The notes below the pieces were generated by a model that did not search any database, was not told the DNA's origin, and saw only the letters and a program-made list of their open reading frames with translations. The translations under genes and the position numbers were made by a program. A DNA stretch of 64,000 bases from Kuschelorhynchus macadamiae (lineage: Eukaryota; Arthropoda; Insecta; Coleoptera; Curculionidae), in assembly GCA_030620095.1 (NCBI GenBank), contig JAUTXW010000871.1, positions 806,001 through 870,000 on the forward strand, written 5' to 3'. Below, one piece after another: positions 35,135-47,724 of the stretch. How positions within the stretch are numbered: the stretch's first letter is position 1; the number at the start of each line of letters is the position of its first letter.

Positions 35135-36079
35135 TTTGTCACTGACTTGTCAATCTGACTTTGAAGTGACATCGCTCAAAAATTTTTGCAACTGCTGGTA
35201 TTTATATGTTTATCCTCTTTTTTAATATGAAAATATCATAGGTCTATCTAATTCATCTTCCGGATTTTATGCGGAGGATATGATTAGACGTAAAAAAAGA
35301 AAAACAAACTTAAAAAGTTTGTCGTTGATAAATCGTATGACCCACACGATAACACTGCTTTTGACTATATCTAAAGATTAGTTTTAAAAAAAAGTCTAAG
35401 GCTACCAGATGTGATAGTTAGTTTTTACCTGCGAACTGAGCATTGTCATACATGCATGTAGCAATTAAAACAACGGTAGCTGCTGAGGCTTTCTCCGCGT
35501 GATCCATTTTCACTCAGTTTAGAAAATCTACTTTTTACGTATACAAAACAGGCTGATAAATAAAGATTGTGCATTTAGCTCTGTTTTAGAAAAATAGTTT
35601 AGAAAAATGTCAGATTTTGACAGTTAAGCTTATTAAAAGTAGGCTTTCAAGATTTCCAGAAGTACTAAATATCTTGTTAAATATAAAGCAATATTATATT
35701 TTTTATTGATCTTCAGACTTTTGAGAACTGAGAGGAAGTAGTAAAAAGTAACATGAATAAATGTAAGAATAAAAATGCGACTAACGGCACACAGAGGAAT
35801 TTTTTAATACATTTCTAAATTGTGTTTTAGAAGCATGACATTAGTTATGGTAAGAACCATAGTAAATAATCTGAGTGGACAGTAAAATATTTATTTTCTG
35901 TGCCACAAATACTTTATTGGTATCGGATGACTGACCTCGTACAACAAAATTGTTGTTGATTTTTGAGAAATTTGTATATTCCAGGATCACTATCGATGGA
36001 GACTTTTGGAGAGACATTTATTGAGTCACTTAAAACTGTGTATGACTATCTAAATCAAGAATGAGACCAGATGATGTCT
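35135..36079. other. No recognised gene
   Basis: AT-rich intron sequence; nothing supported. Confidence 0.4.
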
Positions 36080-37170
36080 TGCGTACGGTTTTTATTTCCT
36101 TTAGTTTGTTTCTCTTACTTCAGTAGGAAAATTCCTCCAGAATAAAATTGGCCTTACTCCGCAAGGCAACCATATCTAAATCCGAGACAACAATTGAGGT
36201 ATCGTTGTCATACAAGAATACTCTACCCTGAGAAATATATTCGGGCAAATCATTAACGAAAAGAAGAGACATTAGTGGGCCCATGATACTATCCTGAAAA
36301 GTTCCTGTAATTTAATCAAAAAGATCAGAATTTAAACCATCAACGCACAAAGAAATTGTCCTGTTAGTTAAAAAATTATGAGCCAAACATTCAAGTTACC
36401 TCTTATCCCAAAATTGTATTAATTTTAATCATACAAAATATCTATCAACGGTGTCAAAAGCGCGAGTAGGATCAAAAGACAAGGAAATTACAATTTCCCT
36501 GTCTTTTTCTGTCTGTTACATACTGAACAAGGTCAGCGCAAGCGCTTTCAGTAGACAACCCCAGACGAAAAACCAAAAAAAAGGTATAAACGAGTTTTTC
36601 TAAGATCTTAGAGAAGCAGCTCAGTAGCGAAATAGTTCTATAGTTTTCTACTAGACAGGGGTCACCTTTCTTGAATATGGGTACGACAATGGCTGTTTTA
36701 AGATATTCGAAAAACACTCCAGACTCAATTGAAACATTAAACAGAATAACAAAAATATTAGCTATTTTACTGATAACTTTCTTTTATCGTCAAATCCCAC
36801 AAAATTCTTTTTTGGAAATTTATTCACTGTATCAACTAGTAATAGATTCAAAAAACATTGAATTTGGGACATGCTTTTTAGTCAAAGTACAATTATTGCA
36901 TCAAAGTAATTCTTAAGTTTTCCCTCTATCGCCAAGGAGAGGTAACTTTCAATGATAGAGGTAATTTCACTAGGATTTTTTGATAGTTGTGGATCAGAGA
37001 TTTCTTTTATTTTTTCTTTGATACTCTTATTGCCTTGAATATTGTTAACAATAATCAATAACATTTTTGTTTTATTTTTTGTTTAAATATTTTTTTAACA
37101 TATTGATACCCTTCCCAAATCTCTCTTGTATTTGTATAGTTTTTCAGCCAGCTAAGCCTTCTACGTTCCT
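36080..37170 (-). pseudogene. Jockey/CR1-type LINE reverse transcriptase fragment
   Basis: From high to low: linker sequence at 36882-37170; then 36472-36717 with LKTAIVVPIFKKGDPCLVEN and YRTISLLSCFSKILEKLVY (RT blocks 0-1), then a break; then scraps at 36090-36470 reading FQDSIMGPLMSLLFVNDLPE (family GVPQGSVLGPLLFLLYIND) and VFLYDNDTSIVV, where YDND stands in place of the catalytic YADD. The last change and many frame breaks show it is dead. No 5' end or tail seen. Confidence 0.85.
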
Positions 37171-37183
37171 CTAATCCATTATA

Positions 37184-38378
37184 TAGGGTTCCCCATAATG
37201 GACTACCCATTTTAAAATCTCAATAAAATTCTTAAAACTTAATAAAACAAACATTTTATTACACTTAATTACAATCTACTCTTTGGGATATACTGCTATT
37301 TACGGCTTATCCTAGCTTTTAAAAATTACGTCATCAACTTCAATACACTTTTCAATCTTTTTCTATTATATTCTATTCGCCAGAGTTCTTCAGCAGTTCG
37401 AACTTTGAGTTCTTAGATGTTTTCTGGAGGAGTTGCAGAAATCTTCACCATTAAATAGCCCCTTAGAAAAAAGCCTGGTGCAGTTAAGTTCGGGGACCTA
37501 GAAGGCCAATTTAAAGCCTCAAAGCGTGAAATGAGTCGTCGATTAAACACTTTTCGCAGAACTCTCATAAAGTCTCTAGCAGTATGGGTTGTTGCTCCAT
37601 CTTACTGGAATAATAACGCATTATTTAGTAATCATCTTTCTAAATCAGACATAAAAAACATCTCTAGCATATTTACGTAACGCTCGGACGTCACTGTTAG
37701 AAGGTGCTTATTTCCATCTTCAAAAAATATGAACCAATAATTTCAAATTATATTTGCACACCAAACAATAACTTTTGGGTTATGGAGATTGTTTGTAATG
37801 ATTTATTAAGGATTTTCGTTTGACCAATCCCTAAAATTCTGTTTACTAACCATGCCGTTGAAATAAAAATTTGCCTCGTGTGTGGAATGTGGATGACTCC
37901 TCGATGTAAATTTTTTTGACTAAAAGCTAATCTGGCTTATTTATCTTGATAACTAAGATGTTGAACCATTTGGTATTTGTACGGATGAAATTTTAAGCTT
38001 TTGTGAAGAATTCGATGTAGGCTCCCTTTAGATATTCCCAAAGGAGTACGAATTGTTTTCCGACGACAAATTTTGCACAGAAACATTTTTACGCCAGTGG
38101 TGAATCCCTGACAGCCTTACGGTTTGTAGCATGACCCCTATTGTTGATGTTAAATCGACGACAGAATGCACGCCTTACTTCTTCTATTAAGTTACTTCTT
38201 ATGTAAGTTTCTGCGCAAAAAACTTGTTGAACTGAATAATCCATGAGGATAAAAGCTAAACGTTAAATTATGTATCAAGACCTAATGACAATTAACAAAT
38301 TTGTTAAAAAAACGTACTGACTTATCACATATAATATATTTCAATATCAAAATAGGTAGTATATTATGGCCAACCCTG
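37184..38378 (-). mobile_element. Mariner-like element, degenerate, with recognisable ends
   Basis: The right end, read on the - strand, is cagggttggccataa beside TA (38379-38380). The left end reads gggttccccataatgg at 37186 after TATA. About 1.2 kb, the usual mariner size. It carries a transposase remnant on the - strand. Confidence 0.75.
37230..38290 (-). pseudogene. Mariner-like transposase pseudogene
   Basis: Only frame-hopping recovers it. Visible from high to low: MDYSVQQVFCAETYIRSNLI with RRAFCRRFNINNRG (HTH region) near 38120-38250; a VTSERYVNMLE-like block near 37670-37700; HTARDFMRVLRKVFNRRLIS near 37530-37600 (family: DGATAHTAR...LISR); LNWPSRSPNLTAPGFFL near 37460-37520, in which the third catalytic Asp of SPDL has become Asn. 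Stops in every frame. Assignment rests on the order and spacing of the motifs. Confidence 0.75.
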
Positions 38379-38381
38379 TAT

Positions 38382-41300
38382 AACATCTGTGAAAGGGTAA
38401 TTTTTTACCTAATATTTTTCTGTTGCAAAGGTACACAGACCTCAAAGCTCCAGCAAAAACTGTAAAACAATTCGTTAAAGTTTCCATCGACATTGTGACC
38501 TTTAAAACTTATAAACTGAGTGAAAATAGTACATCACAGGAGATTGGCCGTAAAGAAGCTGTCCACAATGGTCAGCGAGACCGGGGTCAAAGTTGTTGCA
38601 TTTACTGATCATTTCCGGCTTATCAGTGGATAAAATGGATGAAGAGGTGAATTTAGGGCGTTTGCAAACCCCTTGTAGGAGTACTATTACTACTAACGAG
38701 GAGAGCTAAAAGATTCAAAAAGAACAGAAGTCATCTTGTAGCTCATGCTCAAACTATCCCATCAACATTCAAATTTCCACATAATATTATAAAGCTATAA
38801 TTACATGTTGCCTTGGTTAGTATTTCATTCAGAATATTAATAAATAAATACAATTCCATTATGCAGATCAATACACGAGCAATGTAGAATTGCTTCGACA
38901 GAAACTGCCCTAGAAACTAAATAATTTTTTAAGTATAGGACACTGAACCAACGTGAGCGAACCTATCATTCCAACAACAACTTAGAAAACTGGATTCCTA
39001 CCAGTTTTCTAAGATTTTTTCGAGAGAACCCGGGGAGGTACTCTGAATGCTGCAGTTTGTATGGCTTTGTTTAACTCAACTGATGGAGAGGTATATATAG
39101 ATGGGCTAAGAATGAAGGAAAAAGTGCGAAATTTGAGAACCGCGCAAAATAGCATGTGACTTCTACTAATTCGATTTAAAAGTGTAAAGGTTTCAATAGG
39201 ACATTTTACTATTAGAGATAAATAAAAAATCTTCAGTTCGTCTGAAATGTGCATTTAAGGCACTCGTTAAAAAAATACGCACTTTTTATACTTATATCAC
39301 GCTATTATTTTTGAGAAATATGCGTCATCGACGGCAAATGTTTCTTTATAATTTAATCTCAGATGTATTTTCAAGAGCACGTAAAGCCCAGAGCTACAAT
39401 ATCAGTTCTTGCGTTGCATTCGAAAGTTGTACGGATGAAATTTCCCGAAGGCGAGCAAGGCAGATCTTTAGCTTTATTAGGAAATCGGTGTTCGTTCGGG
39501 AGAAACATATTGATTCCAACAAAATAGTTTGGCGAATAACTTGGATTGAATTTAAAAAATCCGTAAATTCGCCTTCACAAATTCCGCCCTGTACCCTTAG
39601 GAGAACAATACCACCTTCTACATCCAATTTTTTTCTATTGCAGTTTTTAACGAGGACCTAATTAATTTTTATTTTTTTATATATATAAAATATTTTTCTA
39701 TTGTTGACTGTGTTGGTTAGGTAAGGTATGGGAAGAAAATTATTTTTTTCTTTGAATTTTTTACACCAGGTGTCTGGCACTTACATTTTATTCTACATAC
39801 TTCTATTTTTTAAGTATTTTGATCTGCTGGGTTAGCAAATTTGAATAGATCTACGCACAGCGCTGTCCACTGTTTAATGCAGCTATATTGTATTAACATA
39901 AAGGTTCTGTATTTATATTTTGTATTTATCTCGTTTATAACTTTCGCGCGGAACTGCCTGAAGCCATTTTGCACAAAAGCTATCGGCTTTCACAAACTAA
40001 ACATTGCACTTTCGTTTCATTAATGTAATTTCCTGTGCATCAAGGGGCAAGCACTATACTTTTCGGCACTTAGCATCTACGTCAGTTTTAGCTGGAGGGC
40101 CTTATGCAAAACAGCGTTAGTTTCAAGGGGCAACAAGTTAGACACAACTGTAGCTGACAAGATAATGTGTTTAATTTACAAAGGAACAAAAAGTGTACAG
40201 TTTATCGTGTTTTTTTTTCGTTCTTTAGAATTTTTATATCATCTATTTAAAGCAGCTTATTTTAACATTTTTTTTGTCAGAATTATGTAACAGGGTTATA
40301 AAGCGGTTATTTATTATATTTAAAATTATTTATTTATTTTATTTATTAATTTGAGACCTAGCGAACAACCCTGTCATTATACTGAAATTAACTAAGATTT
40401 GATAAGTAAAATCAAAGTTACTCTGTATGCTTCTTCGTAAATTATAGTTTACAATGTTATCAAATATAATTGTTTGTACAAATTGAGTTAAACACCTTAT
40501 CTCACCAATTCTACGGCCATATAAGCTCGAACAACGGCAAACTGCAACAACGATGGTATCTTCTTCTTGAATATATTTACTTTAACTAGCAGATGGTTTA
40601 TATAAATAAAAGATTTGGTTTTTAAAAAGAACTTAAAAATCTATTAACAAAAGTAAAGGAAGTGAAATACTCTACAAAAATAATTCTTAAAATTAATAAC
40701 AAAAAAAATATATTTAAATCTAGAAATAGACGGAATTATCTTAAAAGCCCCAACCTTAGTACAAAACAAAAGAAAACAAAAATATTTAAATAAACCGTAA
40801 ATTTAACTTGTGAAAACATGTTACTCCTCAAATAAATCATAGAATGAAAATAAAATATCTTTGAAAATCCCTCAACTTGAATATCCCACTGTATACGTAA
40901 AGCCCCATAAACCACCACAAAAGAAGAATTTAAAATTAACTATAAGAAATAAAACTCTGACATAGACTGACTTTTAGTACTCCCGTAAAATACAAAGTTA
41001 GCTCAGCTATTAGTAGATCCACCCCTTAGACCAATCCCCTCTTTGATTTTATTAGTCAGGACGAAAAGAATAAAGCTGTGAATGGTGAAGCTTAAGTCCC
41101 TACTCTATACTTCTAGTTCGGAACTTCGTCTTAGAGACACGAGGTGTCACTCATAATAACAAAAAGTGAATAAATCGATTAAAATAATATTCCCTTCAAT
41201 TCTTAGTCCTAAGGTTATGTATATAATTTAATATATATGCCTATACTAACTTATCCATATTATGGGTCCGAAAAGTCATGGCGAAAAACAAGCACAGAAA

Positions 41301-42059
41301 AACCCTTTCAGTTAATCTTTTCTATAGGGAAAATTATGCCCCAAAAACATGGGTGTTCGGTAATGTTCCTATTATAAAGTACTCTATTGTATTTTTAACA
41401 TAATAAATTGACCATTCATTATCATTGCATCGAACCAAATAATATGTTTCAATTAATATTTGCATCAAGTTAAATTAAACGGGCCAAACAAAGATTCCCA
41501 TGAGACAGGGGTCATATGGGACCATGAATTCTCGAAAGGGAGGCATAAATTGTAACCACTTAAGAAAGTTTATCTATACATAAATCCGTCTATACAGTCT
41601 AGAAGATAGCGTTTGAGATATATGATATTTATTATTTTGTTTAGGTTTTAAAATTCTCCAAACTAATATTAGACAAATCCACTTATAATTCCTTTGAAAT
41701 AATCAAGCCTGTTTAAGCGTTAACGTGAGATCCAACAGTTTCAGTAAAATATTGTTTAAATTACATTTAGTATATATAAAAATATATACTCTATACCGTT
41801 GTTATAGTCTAATATGTTACAATTATTAATACGGCATTACAATTTAAAAAAAAATATGTTTTTTGGGTATTTCGTCAAAATCAAAAAAGAATTTTTTTAA
41901 AAGAATCTCACCTTCTAAAATTAAATTTGATATTTGAGTTCTAGGTCCGCAAATCAGGTACCCAATGAACGAAACTGCAAAATATTTAGTTTTTCGGATG
42001 TTTTAGGGGAGAAAGTCTACCTCCGTCTTCAGCAACTAGAAAAATTGAAAACACGAAAA
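38382..42059. other. Long intron stretch without recognised genes
   Basis: Except for the short repeat at 39380-39570 I find no transposon, RNA gene or exon. Frames at 38423-38608, 39009-39254 and 39841-40023 show no known motif. Sequence 40.0-42.0 kb is the longest part of the window that looks free of recent insertions. Confidence 0.5.
39380..39570 (+). repeat. Short interspersed repeat, copy 2 (partner at 28850)
   Basis: gctacaatatcagttcttgc at 39392 and the following gttgcattcgaaagt, gatgaaattt and aaatcggtgttcgttc words match 28850-28990 in order. Confidence 0.75.
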
Positions 42060-42540
42060 GTAGCAAATATCTTATTACTTCCCTCGTAAAAGGTGACTTC
42101 AAATTTTGATAAAAATTAGGGGCTGTGTGAGGATGGCCTAAGGTAATAATCCAATATGGTGGAACAAAATGGCAGCCTAGTGAAATTTTAAAATTATTAC
42201 TAAAAAGAAAATTATCTAATTTACCTCTAATTTTGCACAAAAATCAAATGTTACCTAGAAATTAACCTATAATATTTTGATACGAGTCCAAGACAGCAAA
42301 ACAAAATGACCTAAAAAAATCGACTGAAAAACTATTTATTAGATTAATTTCAAATTTGGGCAAGAATTAAGAATTGAAAACAGCGAAGCAAAATGGCGGC
42401 CAAACAAAATGTTCAAAAAATCAACATAAAAAAATCTTCTCATTCAATTGAGATCAAATCCTGCAGCAAAAGTGGAAGTGATACAAGTATTAACTGCTAC
42501 GAATTCAACATGATGACGGTCGTATTTGTTTAATTGATTG
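42060..42540 (+). repeat. Dispersed ATGGCGG repeat, block J
   Basis: Starts with the terminal word ttacttccctcgtaaaag at 42075. Cores caatatggtggaacaaaatg (42150), gacagcaaaacaaaatgacc (42291) and gcaaaatggcggccaaac (42388) follow about 110-140 bases apart. Confidence 0.85.
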
Positions 42541-42812
42541 TATTTTGAGGTGTTCTTTTTATACTTCAATATGTAGCAAATTTAACCATATGTTATTAAA
42601 ATTAACTGAATAATATGCGTAATAACAATTAAAGCACTTTCTACAATTTTGAGCTTTTTAGTATATGCTAAAATACTAGCAGAACCATTCCGAATAATTT
42701 TGTGATTGTTATCCAGTGAATGTTGGTTTGTCTAAATATTATAATTTAGTATGAAGGTTCTTTGATTCTTTTGGCTAATGGTGTAGACTTTTTACCTATA
42801 TAAAATATGTTA
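42541..42812. other. No recognised gene
   Basis: Short AT-rich gap; nothing supported. Confidence 0.4.
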
Positions 42813-43439
42813 TAACGTATGTAACAAAAGTTTTAGGACAAATTTCGTTATTAATGTCTTTGAGATAAACGCGGTTTAATCTAATTACCATTGCTGGTGA
42901 TTGCGTCATGAGGGCCTTGCCAACTTGAGTTGACAGTTGTTATCAAAATAATTTTGCAATATGGCTTACAAAATTGAATTCCGAAAGTGTATTTATAATT
43001 TAGTTAGCCGAATGCCAAAAGCAGCTATTGTTATTATGTTTCCAGGTGCGAATATTTCCCGCATAACAATTTATCGGACAATAATTGAATGTCAGGAAGG
43101 AATTCCTTGTTTAAATTTACCAAAAAGTGGTAAGCATTGTGGGAGGCAAGCGTGGAAAAGCTTAAACGGAATGCAAAAGAACGTGTTGGTGTGTCTACAA
43201 GAAGAATGGGAAGGCAGTTTCGTGTCTCGCATATGACAGCTAGCCGTGAAATGAAGAGAAATGGGTTTGTGTTTTAGAAAGAGAAGAAAATGCCCGAAAT
43301 ACCCAGCCGCACAATTAGAACAAATTCCCCGGTGTTGCCGAGCATTAAGACTGCGTCACTTTTCAAATAACCGGTTGGTGATTATGGATGACGAAAAATA
43401 TTTTACCTTTTCTAATTCCGAAATAAAAGGTAATGATGG

Positions 43440-44668
43440 TGTTGAGAAATCAACTTCCCAACACAGAAATATTTCTTACGAAATCCCGATTTTTTTCCGC
43501 CCGACCGGACTATTTCGACATTTAAAACAATTCAATTTTGCCCCTTTTTTTCCTTTTACTACCCGACTATAGAGCAACACTATAAAGAGTTCTTCATCAA
43601 TTCTGTCTAACGTTTTTTACCACTGATGTTTGCATCACTCTTTTGCTTACAGAAGTACGCATAATCCATCTCACAATTACGCCGTTGTGCACCCTGATCT
43701 CCCCGCTTTCTCAGCGGCATGCGTCCACTCTAAAAAGCCGCTTTGTCTCCTCTCAACTCATCAGTTCAACCGAAACTTTCAGCATAACTATGCGCACGCG
43801 CCGTTCGGACTCCCACTTTTTACGCAGCTGCACTTAGCCGGTCAACGTTTGTTGTGCGTCGCCGTTGTTCAGTCGCGCGATATATATTAAGTAAATGTAT
43901 ATCGACTCTGGGTTAAATAATTGATTTGCCCTTTTTACTTTCACTAATTAAGACTAGTGACGAGTTATGTAGTTTGGAGTTATTGTTATTCCACGATTCT
44001 ACAGTTACTTAAACACAGTTTTTAATCTACCGGTCTTATATAACAAAGTCTTCCGCTTGTCGTAGTTTAATTAGACAAGCCATTGGAGCAAATTTGCAAT
44101 AATTTGCTTTACTTTCACTTCGTCGTTTTTATTAGAAGTTGACTGAGCTTTGTTTGCTAGTTGCATTATTAGAAGTATGAGGGAGTGATGAGAAGTTTCA
44201 TGGGTTGCAGAGCCATGGTTATGACGCTATTAATTTATGGTATCTTGAAGTATAAGTTAGTGTAGTTGAGGAACAGTTGTAAGTACTATTCATTATTAAA
44301 ATTTAGCTTCGCTTATTCCCGACAGTGACTTTACTAAGTATATCTTAAAGTGAATTTTCACTTATCCAATTTCCAATATGAAATTGACTTTTAACCAGTG
44401 TCGTGCTAAGAAAAGTGAAGTTAATTAATACTTAAAAACTCTAATTTAGTTAATTAAATTTTAATGTAACATAAATTTATTACTCTCCTTTTTAAACTGT
44501 AAAATTCTCTAACATAGGTTTAAGTACGCTTTGACACTCATATATGTTAAGTACGAGTAATTTGTTTTGGATTTGCAAGGTTGAGCATACATTTGCGTTT
44601 TATTTCCTGAGTGTTTAATTTGTGAATAGTATATTGCCTTGTGAGTGTTGGATATCGTGTTTGATATA

Positions 44669-44732
<64 letters not shown>

Positions 44733-45054
44733 CCCATATTTTTGTATTTCATGGTAAATTTTGTTTTTATGTAGATTTATTTTCTGTACTTTGTCTATTT
44801 TATAGCACATATTTTTACATTTTGTATCAATATATTTTTGATTTCAATTTTACCCAATTATCTTTCATTTCAAGACTCACAAGCATAACAAAACTTTACG
44901 GGCTTAGAAGCTAATCTAGCTAAAGGCAACAATCCGAACCCCCTATAGAAAACGTCCTATCGAAGCGTTATAGCTCTCTGTGAGAGACAAGAAGCTATCT
45001 CTAGTTGCGGGTAGTTTTTATTGAACAAAATCAATATTAGCTCGCCAGTAAATA
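43440..45054. mobile_element. LTR-like (solo LTR?) insertion inside the Tc1 element
   Basis: Starts tgttgagaaatcaacttccc at 43440. The 5-bp gatgg occurs at 43435-43439 and again at 45055-45059, directly before the resumed transposase. A TG...CA unit would end at 45047 (gctcgcca). Inside are a GC-rich, promoter-like stretch (about 43670-43890) and gatatatattaag, a TATA-type word, near 43880. No coding frame is supported. Size and TSD fit a solo LTR; without a second copy the class stays uncertain. Confidence 0.65.
44663..44733. repeat. (AT)n microsatellite
   Basis: AT run with two g substitutions, within the LTR-like insertion. Confidence 0.95.
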
Positions 45055-45944
45055 GATGGTTTTTATACCGACAATTTTAATACCGCCCCGAACCACATAA
45101 AATATAAAAGCTAAATTTGCGGACAAAATTCTTGTATAGTGCGCTAGTTCCTCAGCTGGTGTATCGCAACCTTATGTGGTACACGTTAGGGGAGAGGCGG
45201 TGACTGCAAATGTTTATACACAAAGATGTTTGCCGAAATTGTTGCGTTTTATAAACGAACATCACAATAATGATGATTTCATGTTCTGGCCTGACTTAGC
45301 TTCTTGTCATTATGCCAGGGAAACTCGAGAGTTGTTGCATGTCAACAACATTCTCTTTGTACCAAAAGATGACAATCCACCGAACGTCCCCCAAGCAAGA
45401 CCGATTGAGGAATTTTGGGCTTTACTGAGTAGAAAAGTCTATAACAATGGGTGGGAAGCGGAAAATGAAGAACCATTGCGCAGATGGAGTTTTCAAAAAA
45501 TGTGAGAAATTGAAGCGGCCGTCGTACAGACTCTTATGCGACATGTATCTACAAAACTATGTAGAATTGAAGAACATGGGCCGTTAGCTGCACAAATAAT
45601 GTTAAAGGTACCTACTAAAAATAAATAAATAAAATTCAATTTTGAAATAAATGTGAATATTTTAATTTTGTCCCAAAACTTTTGTTACATACGTTATCAG
45701 CACGGAATTTTATAAATAACATTTTTCGTCTTTCATTATTCATTTTATGGTTAAAACGTTTACCTATTCGTTTTATTTAGCTGAAAAGTTGGGGATGAAT
45801 GCTATAAAGAGGTTTGCAATTGGTTTATTCTGATTTTGACTAAATTTTAGATTCTCAAATTCATAAAAACATTTCTCAGTTGAAATCATTAAGATTGTTA
45901 TTAATTTAAAATATTTTTCATCTGCAAAAATATTATCTTTACAA

Positions 45945-47590
45945 ATTATCATTGTTCGCCTTTGATTGCACAGACATCTTCAGGGATCTTTACTTTACGA
46001 GATCGGAACACTGAATGCGATCAGAGAGGCCGGCTATTTATAGTCAACCTGTATTCACCGAACTGTGACCCGGTTTAACGATCGGTTTCCACGTATAATA
46101 TAGACTGAAGCCCATATTATTATTAAAATTGTTAGTATTCTTATAATAATAAAATTATTATATTATAAAATCCCGAGACCGATGCATGAACGTTGGTTTC
46201 TTTTACATTTATGTCCGGTGCAATGTTGGTGTTCAGATGCAGCAGATTGTATAATTTGTCTCTTTCTAATACATCGTTCATGTTAATTAAGCCTATATGA
46301 TATGGATTGTCTCGTCCAATTCCTCCAATATCCACGAACAAGACATTGAATATACTCCTTCCGTTTTAAAAGAAATAATGTCGTTTGACGATCGCAAACA
46401 TTGTCCAATTTTCTTCTGTGTGTCGAAGATTGTACGTATGTCGGACCGGCGAAGTAACCTTGCAATATTGGTGTTTGCATATATAAACGGGAGAATTACA
46501 CTTCCTATCGATAATGACTTATTAATTTCATTTCATGAAGTACGATTATTATATTTTCTAACTGACCTTCTAATATCATCAGAGCAATATCGATTCCCTC
46601 TTAAAACTCGAGTTAGTTTCTCTTTTGGACACAAATCGCGAGTGCTCTGTAAACCAAAGGATTAATAACTGATTGCTTTTGTGGCGTTTGATGATGGGAA
46701 TTTGCATTTAGGCATCTGTTCGTATGCGTTGTTTTGTATATACAGAGTGTCTTAAGACACTTTCCTTTGTACAAGAACATCTAGAAAAGGAATCGTGCCT
46801 TCTGATTCAATTTTCATTAAACATTTCACATTAAGATGTCGTTGATTTAGATGATCAAGAAACTCGGCATATCTGAACCACGATTTTAGCTTTAAATAAC
46901 ACGACCCTAAGGCTTCATTCTCTAAAAGTTCCATAAAGATATTGGCTACCACTCATAACAGTGGAGATCCCACGGCTGCTCCTGAGGTTTGTTCGTAATA
47001 AGTTCCTTGAAAAACAAAATATGTTGATGCGAGACCTACTTCAATCAGATCTAAAAGTGAGTTATCAATATTAATACGGTGAAATAAGTTTGATATTAAA
47101 GAAATTGAATCATTTATAGGCACATTCGTATATAGAAACTGAATAAGATATCTTTTGAATCTAATTGAATGGCTTTTAGTTTTTTTAAAAAATACATAGT
47201 TTTTAATATATGAATGTGCTTTTTCTCTACAGTTATTAAGAATATTTGAAAGATATTTACGGCTTTTGTAAGTGAGCGATCCTATTGCACTGACGATACA
47301 TAAGCCTTGTGTATTTTAGGTAGTCTGTTTACAACCCTTTTTTAACAATGACTGGATGTTTTGAGTTAATATGCAAGTTTATAGTTTTGTGTTTAGAATT
47401 TCCGTGTACTTTTGTTTCAAAATTATGTATCTCGTTTAACAAGTGATTAATGTACCTCAGGAACATTGTCGGGTATTCCTTAGTTCAGATTCAAAACGTG
47501 GTTTTGTGGTGCAGAGTTTGTCTCAAATGATTACAAGGCGATTTAACTCGGCGATCAAGATTATCAAACATCACCATACCAAACAATAAC
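45945..47590 (-). pseudogene. Penelope-like element 2, degenerate
   Basis: Same family as Penelope element 1: the low-coordinate end shares gccttt/cgattgcac...catcttcagg, gaggccggctatttatagt and cgatcggttt words with 25100-25235. From high to low: N-terminal RT scraps at 47050-47580 with frame breaks, 46752-46952 with MVANIFMELLENEALGS and EGTIPFLDVLVQRK (where the YVDD block between them is deleted), then GIY-YIG scraps at 46140-46480 with VDIGGIGRDNPYH and YNLLHLNTNIAPDINVKET. A partial hammerhead core remains at 45961-45990 (CTGAAGA kept, GAAAC altered to GAACA). Longer at its 5' side than element 1. Confidence 0.85.
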
Positions 47591-47724
47591 AACTTGAGGG
47601 GAAAGGATAAAGAAAAAAATTTATCATAAAAGAAAATATATAGCAATTGCATGAAATATTTATTATATTATAATATATATCAACTGGGATCATCGCGAAG
47701 TCTTCTAGAAAACATCAAGGAATT

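Larger units (their letters stand above)
42961..45630 (+). pseudogene. Tc1-like transposase, interrupted
   Basis: The N-terminal part (42961-43236) starts MAYKIEFRKCIYNLV and contains the first helix-turn-helix. After a frame break, 43261-43434 has CPKYPAAQLEQIPRCCRALR and LVIMDDEKYFTFSNSEIKGN, with the first catalytic Asp in MDDEKYF. The protein resumes after the insertion at about 45060 (FYTDNFNTAPNHIKYK). The frame 45176-45505 then gives VHVRGEAVTANVY, DFMFWPDLASCHYARETREL (second Asp in WPDLASCHYA), and NPPNVPQARPIEEFWALLSR with the third acidic residue (Glu). The remainder runs in another frame to about 45628. The motif set is a well-known Tc1/Tc3-type insect family. Confidence 0.92.
42815..45694 (+). 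mobile_element. Tc1-like element with 30-bp inverted ends, split by an LTR-like insertion
   Basis: Left end acgtatgtaacaaaagtttt and right end, complemented, acgtatgtaacaaaagtttt are identical over these 20 bases and nearly so for ten more. TA flanks both (42813-42814, 45695-45696). Removing the 1615-bp insertion and its 5-bp duplication leaves about 1.26 kb, a normal Tc1 length. Confidence 0.93.

Noticed and set aside
43630..43890. Overlapping 86- and 64-codon frames rich in His and Ser
   Set aside because: They lie in the GC-rich, promoter-like part of the LTR-like insertion and resemble no protein known to me.
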